DNA of 18,022 bases, from NCBI GenBank assembly GCA_020445165.1, contig JAGRHE010000036.1:1-18022 (forward strand), written 5' to 3'. The position numbers and the translations under genes are program-made. This document shows, one piece after another, positions 1-6,547 of the stretch (position 1 is the stretch's first letter; every line of letters begins with the position of its first letter). Origin of the DNA: Gammaproteobacteria bacterium (GTDB lineage Bacteria > Pseudomonadota > Gammaproteobacteria > Chromatiales > Sedimenticolaceae). Under the pieces are notes generated by a model. The model was not told the DNA's origin and did no database searches. It was given only the letters and a program-made list of their open reading frames with translations.

Positions 1-1
1 G

Positions 2-262
2 CTCATGGTTGGCCTGATCACCAGCGGACTGAAACTGGGTGACCGCTCGCAGCTCGGTGCGCTGGTGCTGGCAGCGAGCCTGGTCGCCAACCTGCTGCTG
101 ATGATCGCGGTATCGGTCTGGGCGGTTGCCGAAGGCGGCATGGACGAGTCGGTCAGCCCCGGGCTGATCGTGACAATCGTTTCACTGGGCTATGGTGCGC
201 TCGCAGCGAATATCGTTTCGGTCGCGGTGCTGGCCTTCGACACCCTGTTGTCACGCCAGTAG
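2..262 (+). CDS. C-terminal part of a small membrane protein (partial at window edge)
   Basis: The reading frame is open from the first bases of the window, so the true start lies upstream; an in-frame ATG at 5 need not be the start. The visible 86 residues carry two long hydrophobic segments, roughly residues 18-42 and 52-80, separated by a short acidic loop (GGMDESVS), so this is an integral inner-membrane protein. I do not recognise a family. It ends only 9 bases before the ATG of the potassium channel gene, which suggests one transcript and perhaps a related role in ion or osmotic homeostasis. That functional link is inference from spacing alone. Confidence 0.6.
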   Translation, partial: LMVGLITSGLKLGDRSQLGALVLAASLVANLLLMIAVSVWAVAEGGMDESVSPGLIVTIVSLGYGALAANIVSVAVLAFDTLLSRQ

Positions 263-271
263 GACCCGACC

Positions 272-2005
272 ATGCCTTCGGCGACATCGGATCTCGACCG
301 GGTCAGCGCGATCGTTCTGCAGCTGATGCGCGGGCCGATCCTGGTTCTGCTGTGCGTATACGCGATCGGTATCACGGGTATGGCGTTGATGCCCGGCGTG
401 GATAGTGACGGCAACCCGGCCAGCATGAACCTGTTCCACGCGTTCTATTTTTTCACCTACACCGCGACCACCACCGGTTTCGGCGAGATACCGCATGCGT
501 TCACCGACGAACAGCGCCTGTGGGCGACCGTCTGCCTGTACATGGGGGTGGTGGCCTGGCTGTATGCGATCAGCTCGATCATCCGCCTGGCATTGCACCC
601 GGAACTGCTGCGCGCGATTGCCGAGCGGCGTTTCGCGCGCGCGGTGGACCGGATCGACCAGCCGTTCTTCGTGCTGTGTGGCTTCGGTGACACCGGCAGC
701 CTGCTGGCGCGTGGCCTCAGCGACCACATGATCCGCGCCGCGGTACTCGATGCCGATACCGAGCGGATCAAGGCACTGCGCCTGCGCGACTACCGGGTCC
801 GCATGCCGGGTCTGTGCGCCGATGCCAGCACCCCGCGTCACCTGATCGATGCCGGGGTGCAGCATCCGCAGTGCCGTGCCGTGGTCGTGCTGACCGGCCA
901 CGATGACATCAACCTCAAGATCGCGGTCATGACGCGCTTTCTCAATCCGCGCCTGCGTATCATCTGCCGCGACACCGACGCCAGTCATCGCGAGCTGCTG
1001 GCAACGGTTGGTGACGTGACCCTGGTCAGCCCGTTCGACGTGTTCGCCCAGCAGCTCAACGCGGCGATCCACGCTCCCCTGCTGCGCGCCTGGGAGGACT
1101 GGCTGGTGGGTGATGCCTCGGTCGACCTCGAACGACCGGTGTGCCCGCCACGCGGCAACTGGGTACTGTGCGGTTACGGCCGAATGGGGCAGGCCCTGCA
1201 TGCCCGGTTGAAGGCGCATACCGGTGAGATCTCGGTGATCGATCGCGACGAGGGCCTGCGCCTGCCCAGCGGCAAGCGCATCCTCGGTCACGTCGATCGC
1301 AATACGCTGACCGCCGCCAACCTGGTCGAGGCGGTCGGCCTGGTGGCCGGGACCAGCAACGACGAGGAGAACCTGCGCGTCCTGCTCAGCGCGCGCACGA
1401 TCAACCCACAGGCGTTTCTGATCGTGCGCCAGAACCACCACGAGAACGAACTCGCGTTCAACGCCGCGGACGCCAACCTGATCATGCAGCCGAGCCTGGT
1501 GCTGGCCCGGCACATCCTGCTGTACCTGCTGATGCCGTCGCTCGGCGAACTGTTGCGTCACCTGCAGGCGTGCGGGGCGGATGCGGTGGCCGAGCTGGTG
1601 CAGCGTGCCCGCGAACAATTGCCGCGCGGCGCACCCTTGTTGTGGACGCAGGACATCAGCGCGCTGGATTGCGTCGTTCCGGGCTGTCGCGAAGCCGCCG
1701 GCCAGGTCCGGCTGCGCCACCTGCTGCGCGACCCGGCGCACCCGGATCGTGATCTGGATGCCCTGCCGCTGGTCGTGTCACGTGCCGATCAGCGCATCAT
1801 GCTGCCGGACATGGACTTCGTGCTGCAGCCGGGTGATGCCCTGCTGCTGTGTGGAACCCGTCGTGCGCGCCAGCTGTTGCGCGCCAATGTGCTCAATCCC
1901 TACACCCTGCATCGGCTGGTGACCGGCGAAGATCCGCCGCGCAGCTGGTTCTTCCAGTGGCTCTATCGGCAGCGCGCGCCCGGTTCCGCCGCTGAGGCCG
2001 GCTGA
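272..2005 (+). CDS. Two-TM potassium channel with tandem RCK (TrkA-N) domains
   Basis: A 577-residue inner-membrane potassium channel subunit. Visible in order are TM1 (about residues 20-40), a pore helix and selectivity filter TTTGFGE (66-72), TM2 (83-107), a first Rossmann-type RCK domain starting near 131 with the nucleotide loop GFGDTG (137-142), and a second starting near 296 with GYGRMG (301-306). A TrkA-C-like segment follows near 500-550 (LPDMDFVLQPGDALLLCGTR). The filter fits the TxGYG/TxGFG family signature, with Glu where Asp is usual. Two RCK domains in one polypeptide is the layout of GsuK-like channels, where NAD or cations gate the pore; ligand and ion selectivity here are inferred. 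The ATG is preceded by AGGA at a good distance. No TrkH-like transporter is adjacent, which favours a self-contained channel over a Trk regulatory subunit. Confidence 0.88.
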   Translation: MPSATSDLDRVSAIVLQLMRGPILVLLCVYAIGITGMALMPGVDSDGNPASMNLFHAFYFFTYTATTTGFGEIPHAFTDEQRLWATVCLYMGVVAWLYAISSIIRLALHPELLRAIAERRFARAVDRIDQPFFVLCGFGDTGSLLARGLSDHMIRAAVLDADTERIKALRLRDYRVRMPGLCADASTPRHLIDAGVQHPQCRAVVVLTGHDDINLKIAVMTRFLNPRLRIICRDTDASHRELLATVGDVTLVSPFDVFAQQLNAAIHAPLLRAWEDWLVGDASVDLERPVCPPRGNWVLCGYGRMGQALHARLKAHTGEISVIDRDEGLRLPSGKRILGHVDRNTLTAANLVEAVGLVAGTSNDEENLRVLLSARTINPQAFLIVRQNHHENELAFNAADANLIMQPSLVLARHILLYLLMPSLGELLRHLQACGADAVAELVQRAREQLPRGAPLLWTQDISALDCVVPGCREAAGQVRLRHLLRDPAHPDRDLDALPLVVSRADQRIMLPDMDFVLQPGDALLLCGTRRARQLLRANVLNPYTLHRLVTGEDPPRSWFFQWLYRQRAPGSAAEAG

Positions 2006-2050
2006 GTCGCGCTGCCATCGGCCGGGGCTGTGGGCGAAACGCTAACCTTT

Positions 2051-2056
2051 TATACT
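2051..2056 (+). promoter_or_regulatory. Possible -10 box upstream of the YkgJ gene
   Basis: TATACT inside TTTTATACTC is the only good -10-like hexamer in the gap between the channel gene and the YkgJ gene. No convincing -35 lies 16-18 bases upstream, so this is weak. If real, it supports the 2192 start, with a leader of about 130 bases. Confidence 0.3.
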
Positions 2057-2191
2057 CGGCAGTCTCAACTGAGTGCACAGATAAGTTCGAACCCGCTGCT
2101 GTCGGGCACCGACCGACCGGTGCTGATGCTTGGTCTGATGCCGCTGCGCCTGCGGGTGCAGGGCCACGCGCGCAGATCCCCGGAATATGGT

Positions 2192-3109
2192 ATGAGCAAC
2201 GAGAAACTCGACATCCCCAGCCAGTTCACCAGCCCCGCAGTACCGACCCTGCTGAGCGAAGACAGTGTCATCCGGTTCCGCTGCCACAAGGGGATATCCT
2301 GCTTCAACGCCTGTTGCCGGCATGCCGATGTGACTCTGGCGCCGTACGATGTGTTGCGCCTGCAAAAGCGTCTGGGGATGGGTTCCGAGGATTTCCTGCG
2401 CGCACACACGGTGCCGTTCCAGCTCGATGCCGACGGCGTGCCCGGTATCAAGCTGCGGACCGACAACGATGGCGCATGCCTGTTTCTCGACGAGGCCAGC
2501 GGCTGCCGCGTCTACGAAGACCGCCCGACCGTGTGCCGTTACTATCCGGCCGCGCTGCTCAACCTGCGTGAAAAGGACAGCAGCCAGGCCAGCCAGCAGT
2601 ACTCGCTGATCAGAGAGCCGCACTGCAAGGGCCACGACGAGCCGCGCGAGATCACCCTGGGCGACTATCGCGCCGAGCAGGGCGTCGAGGAATACGACCG
2701 CATCAATCGGCCCTGGTACGAGCTGATCCTGAAGAAGAAATCCGGCGGACCGGGTGTTGGCAGGCCGAGCGAAATGAGCCTGCAGCTGTTCTTCATGGCC
2801 TCGTTCAACCTCGACATGCTGCGTCGCTTCGTCATGAGCGACAACTTCCGGGCGACCTACAGCCTGCCCGATGCCAGCTATGCCGAGGTTGCTGAGGACG
2901 ACATCGCCCTGATGGCGCTCGGTAACCGCCTGATGCGCCAGGCCCTGTTTGGTGAAAAGACCATTCCCGAGCAGGACGGCGCCTGGGACGAGCGTGTCGA
3001 AAAGCGCAAAGAAGTCTGGCAGGCACGTGCCCAGGCCGAGGTCGAGGCGCGCAATGCCCGGGTCGAGGAGGCCATGCGCCAGGAAACCACCGGTTGTTCC
3101 GACAACTGA
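2192..3109 (+). CDS. YkgJ family cysteine-cluster protein
   Basis: A 305-residue cytoplasmic protein. The first 120 residues hold the YkgJ/UPF0153 pattern: C31 and C37 with the pair C41-C42 (FRCHKGISCFNACC), then C96, then C105 and C115 in the block GCRVYEDRPTVCRYYP. C144 (REPHCKGH) may be an extra ligand. The family is thought to bind zinc or an iron-sulfur cluster; its biochemical role is poorly defined. The C-terminal half is longer than in minimal YkgJ proteins and ends in a charged, Arg/Glu/Ala-rich probable helix (about 265-300). I chose the ATG at 2192 because recognisable sequence begins soon after. The frame is open upstream to a GTG at 2030, which would add 54 residues that look non-coding and would cover a TATACT promoter-like box. 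Confidence 0.83.
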   Translation: MSNEKLDIPSQFTSPAVPTLLSEDSVIRFRCHKGISCFNACCRHADVTLAPYDVLRLQKRLGMGSEDFLRAHTVPFQLDADGVPGIKLRTDNDGACLFLDEASGCRVYEDRPTVCRYYPAALLNLREKDSSQASQQYSLIREPHCKGHDEPREITLGDYRAEQGVEEYDRINRPWYELILKKKSGGPGVGRPSEMSLQLFFMASFNLDMLRRFVMSDNFRATYSLPDASYAEVAEDDIALMALGNRLMRQALFGEKTIPEQDGAWDERVEKRKEVWQARAQAEVEARNARVEEAMRQETTGCSDN

Positions 3110-3161
3110 ATGCCGCCGCACGGCCAGTGCGGTGTTGTCGGGCGGGCAGTGAGGAATGATC

Positions 3162-3184
3162 GCGGGCTGCCGGTCCGCAGCCGC
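3162..3184. terminator. Hairpin between convergent genes
   Basis: GGCTGC (3165-3170) pairs with GCAGCC (3177-3182) around a 6-base loop, extended by two pairs across a one-base bulge. It lies between the stop of the YkgJ gene (+) and the stop of the small membrane protein gene (-). There is no T-run on either strand, so intrinsic termination is uncertain. Confidence 0.3.
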
Positions 3185-3201
3185 CAGCATTACCTGTTGA
3201 A

Positions 3202-3495
3202 TCAGGCTTCGCCGTCCGCTGCGCTACGCACGTACCAGATCCGGAGCAGTGGCAGGGTCATCGACAGCAGCAGGATCAGCATGGCCGGTAGCATCCTCTG
3301 TTGCCGGGTCAGCGCAATCACCAAACCGAACGCGACCACCATCGACCAGGTGGAATCGATCACGGCTCTGCGCATGCGGGTTCGGCGTTGGGCCGGTGAT
3401 TCGCCGCCGGTCATGAACAGGATCAGTTGCGGCAGCAGATAATGCAGCGGCGCATAAAAGCCGACGATGATGATCCAGACGATGACGTCGTCCAT
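3202..3495 (-). CDS. Small hypothetical inner-membrane protein
   Basis: A 97-residue protein with three likely membrane segments (about residues 4-28, 49-64 and 67-88), separated by a basic loop containing QRRTRMRRA that should face the cytoplasm. I recognise no family and no catalytic motif. The start is an ATG whose upstream AGG is too close to serve as a normal ribosome site, so the exact start is uncertain. It lies downstream of the sulfur globule-like gene on the same strand, separated by 117 bases that hold a very stable hairpin, so it may be expressed at a lower level or separately. The composition looks like a genuine membrane protein, but a competing frame on the same strand covers almost the same bases. 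Confidence 0.5.
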   Translation of the reverse strand: MDDVIVWIIIVGFYAPLHYLLPQLILFMTGGESPAQRRTRMRRAVIDSTWSMVVAFGLVIALTRQQRMLPAMLILLLSMTLPLLRIWYVRSAADGEA

Positions 3496-3546
3496 ACCTG
3501 TGCCATGCCAATATCAGTGCCCGGGATCGGACCCTGGAATATAGCC

Positions 3547-3582
3547 GGCCGGTCGCGCCGGGAGAATCCGGCGCGACCGGCC
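3547..3582 (-). terminator. Perfect 15-bp hairpin downstream of the sulfur globule-like gene
   Basis: The arm at 3547-3561 is the exact reverse complement of 3568-3582, around a 6-base loop (GAGAAT). It lies 30 bases after the stop of the minus-strand sulfur globule-like gene. No T-run follows on the minus strand, so it may act as a 3' mRNA-stabilising stem or partial attenuator rather than a classical intrinsic terminator. Confidence 0.65.
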
Positions 3583-3612
3583 AGTCAGGCCATCAGCCAG
3601 ACGGCGACGACG

Positions 3613-4002
3613 TCACTTGCCGCTGGTGCTGGAGGTCGTGGCCGGAGCCGTGGTCGTGTAGCCGTACTGCGGATAGCCCCAGCCACCGCCGTAGTAGGGG
3701 TAGCCATAGCCGCCTCCGTAGTACGGGTAACCGTAACCGCCGGAGTAGGGTCCGTAGCCGCCCCACGGGCCGCCATATCCACCCCAAGGACCGCCGTAGC
3801 CGCCCCACGGGCCACCGTAACCGCCCCATGGGCCACCGCCGTAGTAGCCGCCACCGCCGAAAAATTCCTCCATCCAGTAGCGCGGATCCCAGGGGTCATA
3901 CGGATTCCAGCCGCCACCCCAACCATTGCCCCAGAAGGCGGCGGCGCCGCCGGCGGCCGTCAACAGGGCGGCCGTCAATACGCCAAGCATCAGTTTTTTC
4001 AT
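3613..4002 (-). CDS. Sulfur globule protein-like Gly/Tyr/Trp-rich secreted protein
   Basis: A 129-residue precursor. Residues 1 to about 22 form a Sec signal peptide (MKKLMLGVLTAALLTAAGG, then AAAFWG), after which the mature chain is almost entirely Gly, Tyr, Trp and Pro. It has four copies of a PWGGYGG heptad followed by two copies of YGYPYYGGG. This composition, the small size, the signal peptide and the AFWG mature start match the Sgp proteins that coat periplasmic sulfur globules in Chromatiaceae and other sulfur oxidisers. The role as globule envelope protein is inferred by family resemblance. Start choice: GGAGAGGGA lies 7 bases before this ATG, whereas the in-frame ATG 36 bases further upstream has no ribosome site and would spoil the signal peptide. 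It ends in a Thr/Ser-rich tail. Other Gly/Tyr-rich surface proteins are the main alternative. Confidence 0.75.
   Translation of the reverse strand: MKKLMLGVLTAALLTAAGGAAAFWGNGWGGGWNPYDPWDPRYWMEEFFGGGGYYGGGPWGGYGGPWGGYGGPWGGYGGPWGGYGPYSGGYGYPYYGGGYGYPYYGGGWGYPQYGYTTTAPATTSSTSGK
3682..3735 (-). repeat. Two copies of a nine-residue YGYPYYGGG coding repeat
   Basis: Consecutive 27-base units encode YGYPYYGGG twice inside the sulfur globule-like protein, followed by a degenerate third unit (WGYPQYGY). Such Tyr/Pro/Gly repeats are typical of Sgp-type structural proteins. Confidence 0.8.
3754..3831 (-). repeat. Four copies of a seven-residue PWGGYGG coding repeat
   Basis: Four in-frame 21-base units encode PWGGYGG (the last ends PWGGY-G-PY). 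Differences between units are mostly at third codon positions, so the repeat is older than a recent slippage event and is probably kept by selection on the protein. Confidence 0.85.
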
Positions 4003-4009
4003 GTCTGCG

Positions 4010-4018
4010 TCCCTCTCC
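4010..4018 (-). promoter_or_regulatory. Ribosome binding site deciding the sulfur globule-like start
   Basis: On the minus strand GGAGAGGGA sits 7 bases before the ATG at 4002. The alternative ATG at 4038 has only AT-rich sequence before it. Confidence 0.7.
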
Positions 4019-4048
4019 GATCTATATAAGTGTTTCATGTATATGTTC

Positions 4049-4082
4049 GGATCGAATGCAGATCCGGTGTTTGAGCCGGATC
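4049..4082. promoter_or_regulatory. Overlapping GATCC/GGATC dyads upstream of the sulfur globule-like gene
   Basis: GATCCGG (4061-4067) and CCGGATC (4076-4082) form a perfect 7-base inverted repeat with an 8-base spacer. A further GGATC at 4049-4053 forms a second dyad with GATCC at 4061-4065. They lie about 50-80 bases upstream of the start, where an operator would be expected. The binding protein is unknown. Confidence 0.4.
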
Positions 4083-4119
4083 AAGTCGTAGCGGGCTGCG
4101 CGAGGGGCGACGCCGTCGA

Positions 4120-4149
4120 AGCGGCCGCGCGCCTGAGCGTGCGGCCGCT
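4120..4149. terminator. Stem-loop downstream of the PEP-CTERM-like gene
   Basis: AGCGGCCGC (4120-4128) pairs with GCGGCCGCT (4141-4149). After one mismatch, CGC (4130-4132) pairs with GCG (4137-4139) around a CTGA loop. It starts 13 bases beyond the minus-strand stop at 4162. There is no T-run, so it is a likely 3' structure and only a possible terminator. Confidence 0.5.
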
Positions 4150-4161
4150 GGCCAAAGGGTC

Positions 4162-5070
4162 TCAGGTGCGGCGCAACGGCCGACGCAGGCAGGCAATTCC
4201 GGCGAGCAGCAACAGCCAGGTCGCCGGGGCCGGTACCCGGGCCGCGCTCGACGTGCTGCCCGGTTCCGGATCTGCGCCGATCGTCTGCAAGGTCTGCGGA
4301 TCCTGTTGCCCGGATGTCAGCCCGGGGTCGAGTTCGACCAGCAGCTGGGGTACGAGCTGCGGGTCATTGCCACCCTCGCCGGAATCACCCTGCTCGCCGC
4401 CCGTGCCGTCGTTGCCGGCGTCTGCGGCCCCGTTCTCAGCGGTGCCGTTATCGTCGCCAACGTCATCACCGAGATCGACTGCGAGGTCGTTCAGCGAGTA
4501 GCTGCCGAGCGGATTGCCGTTGCCATCACTGACGGTGATTGCAGGACCACTCGATCCGCCACCGTTGCCGACGCCCGGCGACGTGCCGCCGTTGGAAGCA
4601 GGCAGGCCGTACTCGCCGTTCGAATCCGGTCCGGTCAGGGAACCCAGCGGCATGTCCAGCGACACGCCGGCCAGCTGCAGGACCAGGCCATTGCTGTCGA
4701 GCAGGAACTCGCCCCCACCGAGCAGAATCCGGTCGCTACCGGTGTCGCGCTGCAGTTGGGTCCAGGCTTCGCTGGCGAGCGGGATGTATTCGCCGTCGAG
4801 CGTGTCGCTGCCACTGATCGAAAGCGACTGCTGGCCGGCGTTGCCGTCGAGGACCGTGCTGTCGGCCAGGCTGCCGCTGTCGTCATCGTCGAGTGCGGGG
4901 CCTGGGTCGACCACCAGCGTGACGCGCGCGCCAGCCAACCCCAGGGCATCGCTGACACCGGGCACCAGGGCACGCAAATCAAGGGTTCCGGTCACACTGA
5001 TGGCGGTGACCGTCGCGCTTGCCGCGAGCAGGCTGCCGATCAGTGTTCCAGCCGCCGCAATCTGTTTCAT
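4162..5070 (-). CDS. PEP-CTERM-like exosortase substrate, secreted
   Basis: A 302-residue secreted protein. It has an N-terminal signal peptide (about residues 1-23, MKQIAAAGTLIGSLLAASA) and a C-terminal tripartite sorting tail: VPAPATW, a hydrophobic stretch LLLLAGIACL, then RRPLRRT. This matches the PEP-CTERM architecture with Ala replacing Glu (VPAP), a variant expected to be processed by an exosortase; none is in the window. The middle has no fold I recognise: a possible beta-rich region to about 150, then Gly/Ser- and Asp/Gly-rich low-complexity sequence (about 155-235), strongly acidic and perhaps flexible or cation-binding. Start choice: GGAGGT precedes the ATG at 5070; the frame is open for 45 codons upstream, but those codons cover the sigma-54 promoter and would bury the signal peptide. 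Such proteins are generally linked to extracellular polysaccharide and biofilm matrix. Confidence 0.78.
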   Translation of the reverse strand: MKQIAAAGTLIGSLLAASATVTAISVTGTLDLRALVPGVSDALGLAGARVTLVVDPGPALDDDDSGSLADSTVLDGNAGQQSLSISGSDTLDGEYIPLASEAWTQLQRDTGSDRILLGGGEFLLDSNGLVLQLAGVSLDMPLGSLTGPDSNGEYGLPASNGGTSPGVGNGGGSSGPAITVSDGNGNPLGSYSLNDLAVDLGDDVGDDNGTAENGAADAGNDGTGGEQGDSGEGGNDPQLVPQLLVELDPGLTSGQQDPQTLQTIGADPEPGSTSSAARVPAPATWLLLLAGIACLRRPLRRT

Positions 5071-5165
5071 CTTCAAGAAAACCTCCAAGTTCACGGCTTG
5101 GTACGGTCGCGGTGCGACCCGGTTTTCTCCTCTGAGTGTTCTTGTTTTTGCCAACGACTTGGTAA

Positions 5166-5181
5166 GGCACGTACCGTGCCA
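5166..5181 (-). promoter_or_regulatory. Sigma-54 (RpoN) promoter of the PEP-CTERM-like gene
   Basis: On the minus strand the sequence TGGCACGGTACGTGCC contains the full -24 element TGGCACG and a TGC -12 core, with GG and GC separated by exactly 10 bases as RpoN requires. The predicted start of transcription is near 5155, giving a leader of about 85 bases before the ATG at 5070. PEP-CTERM genes in several Proteobacteria are driven by RpoN with the PrsK/PrsR system, which fits. The same bases form a 6-bp dyad (GGCACG/CGTGCC), so an operator is the alternative reading. Confidence 0.7.
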
Positions 5182-5330
5182 TGCAAAAAACAATCTACAA
5201 AACATGGCCTTGCCCCGCGTGGGAAGCCAATGTATCAGCGATTGTTAAAGTTCTGGACAGGCGCGCGCCCGCGCGGATTGCCCGATCCGGGCGGGGCAGG
5301 AAGGGTGTGTCGCGTGGTCCGGCTGCGAAG

Positions 5331-6227
5331 CTATTTCTGGTCGAGGTCGTCCCAGGACACGTCCCAGGAGCTGTTCAGCCAGGCGCCGGCCTTTTCCTTG
5401 AAGCCACGCTTTTGCGCCGTCGGCACCGCCGCTTGCGCGGGTACGTCGGCGATGACGATCTCCTCGGGTTCCTCGGCAACAGGCGCGGCGGCCTCCATGA
5501 CGACGATCTCTTCGGCCTCGGCGATGAAACCGAGGCTGTTGAGTGGTTCGCCGCGGGTCAGTGCGTCGGCATCCGCCCGCAGCGCAGCGTCGGCATCGCG
5601 CAGCGCCTGTTTGATCGCATCCGGGTAAGCCGGGTTGGCGATCATGGTGGCGAGGTCGGCCCGCATCTCGCCGATCTTGTCGCCGATCCGGGCACGCTGT
5701 TTCTGCTCATGCTCATGCAGCGCGCCGAGTTGCTGCTCGATCACGTCCTTGGGCACCGGCAACTGGGCGCCTGGCGTCGGTACCCCGCGTTTGCGCAGCA
5801 GCACGCGCAGTGACACCGTGGTCTGCGCCGTACGCCGGAAATCCTCGAGCAGGTCCAGTGGCGATTGCGTCGAGCCTTCTTCGGCGATGGTCAGGATCTC
5901 GATCCCTTCCTCGCTGTCGAAATCGACCCCGGCGTAGCCCAGGATGCGTCCGAGCTGGTTCCTGACGATGCGCTCGAGGTTTTCCAGGTACTCCTTGAGC
6001 TTGGCGACCGGCAGGCTCTTCAGGTTCTCGCTGATCGAGTCATAGGTCGCCATCGCGCATTCGGGCATGTCTTTCGACGGCACGCCCAGCACCAGCACCG
6101 AGTCGAGGCTGTCCTGCATGTTCTCGATCGCCTTGGCGATCTCGATCACCTGCTGCAGGACCTCGCGCTTCTCTTCGAGCCGTTCGATGTCGCGTTTGAG
6201 ATCGGGATCTTCGAATGCTGGGATCAC
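5331..6227 (-). CDS. Unknown coiled-coil protein with conserved-looking Trp-rich tail
   Basis: A 298-residue, highly charged, cytoplasmic-looking protein without signal peptide or membrane segment. Residues 5-40 (DLKRDIERLEEKREVLQQVI) and about 75-95 look like coiled coil. A mostly helical middle follows, then an Ala/Glu/Pro/Val-rich linker (about 235-275), and finally a distinct tail with AWLNSSWDVSWDDLDQK. The tail looks like a short docking or targeting peptide attached by the flexible linker, which is inference. I recognise no family. The start is GTG at 6227, with AAGGA eight bases before it. The downstream PEP-CTERM-like gene has its own promoter, so the two need not be co-expressed. 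Confidence 0.7.
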   Translation of the reverse strand: MIPAFEDPDLKRDIERLEEKREVLQQVIEIAKAIENMQDSLDSVLVLGVPSKDMPECAMATYDSISENLKSLPVAKLKEYLENLERIVRNQLGRILGYAGVDFDSEEGIEILTIAEEGSTQSPLDLLEDFRRTAQTTVSLRVLLRKRGVPTPGAQLPVPKDVIEQQLGALHEHEQKQRARIGDKIGEMRADLATMIANPAYPDAIKQALRDADAALRADADALTRGEPLNSLGFIAEAEEIVVMEAAAPVAEEPEEIVIADVPAQAAVPTAQKRGFKEKAGAWLNSSWDVSWDDLDQK

Positions 6228-6547
6228 GGTTTTGTTCCTTGCTTACTGACTCTCGGCGCCGGTTCGCCGATGGCGCCGCTCCGGTTCCTGTCTTGGCGGC
6301 CGCGACGATGTTTTTTTCAGTCGGAACCATGTACGCATCCGGTCGGATAGGCCGCGTCCGCTGTCGCCGGATCCCGCCCGACCGGTTCAGTTTCCCGCCC
6401 GCTGGCCGAAGTCGAACCGAATGCACGAATTGAAATCATTTAAAAATCGTTGGCTTGCGGGGTAATCCTGATGTCACTTGGTGATTGTCCGCATTTCGTT
6501 GCCGCGCGCTCCCGTGTTCTCCTCCGGGGGGTAGAGGTGAGCCCCAG
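6228..6547. other. 320-base intergenic region between divergent genes
   Basis: This gap must hold promoters for the coiled-coil gene (-) and the barrel-like gene (+). An AT-rich patch at about 6427-6452 (TTGAAATCATTTAAAAATCG) stands out against GC-rich surroundings and could mark a promoter, but I see no well-spaced -35/-10 pair and no correctly spaced sigma-54 site. No RNA gene or coding region could be supported. Confidence 0.4.

Noticed and set aside
251..1741. A long open frame on the minus strand (about 496 codons)
   Set aside because: It is antisense to the potassium channel with its selectivity filter and RCK loops; no recognisable domain.
2042..3190. A minus-strand frame of about 382 codons
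   Set aside because: It is antisense to the YkgJ-type gene, whose cysteine pattern is clear; no supporting motif.
3682..3831. CRISPR-like or satellite repeat
   Set aside because: The repeats are in frame, contiguous without spacers and encode Gly/Tyr/Trp units; they are protein repeats.
3427..4029. A plus-strand frame of about 200 codons opposite the sulfur globule-like gene
   Set aside because: Ala/Thr/Val/Arg low complexity is produced by reading the Gly/Tyr repeat in reverse; no ribosome site or domain.
4306..5628. A plus-strand frame of about 440 codons across the PEP-CTERM gene and the sigma-54 site
   Set aside because: It spans two minus-strand genes and their promoter region and has shadow composition. 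The minus-strand protein has both a signal peptide and a sorting tail.
6451..6493. Sigma-54 site before the barrel-like gene (TTGG...CGC)
   Set aside because: The GG and GC are one base off the required 10-base spacing.
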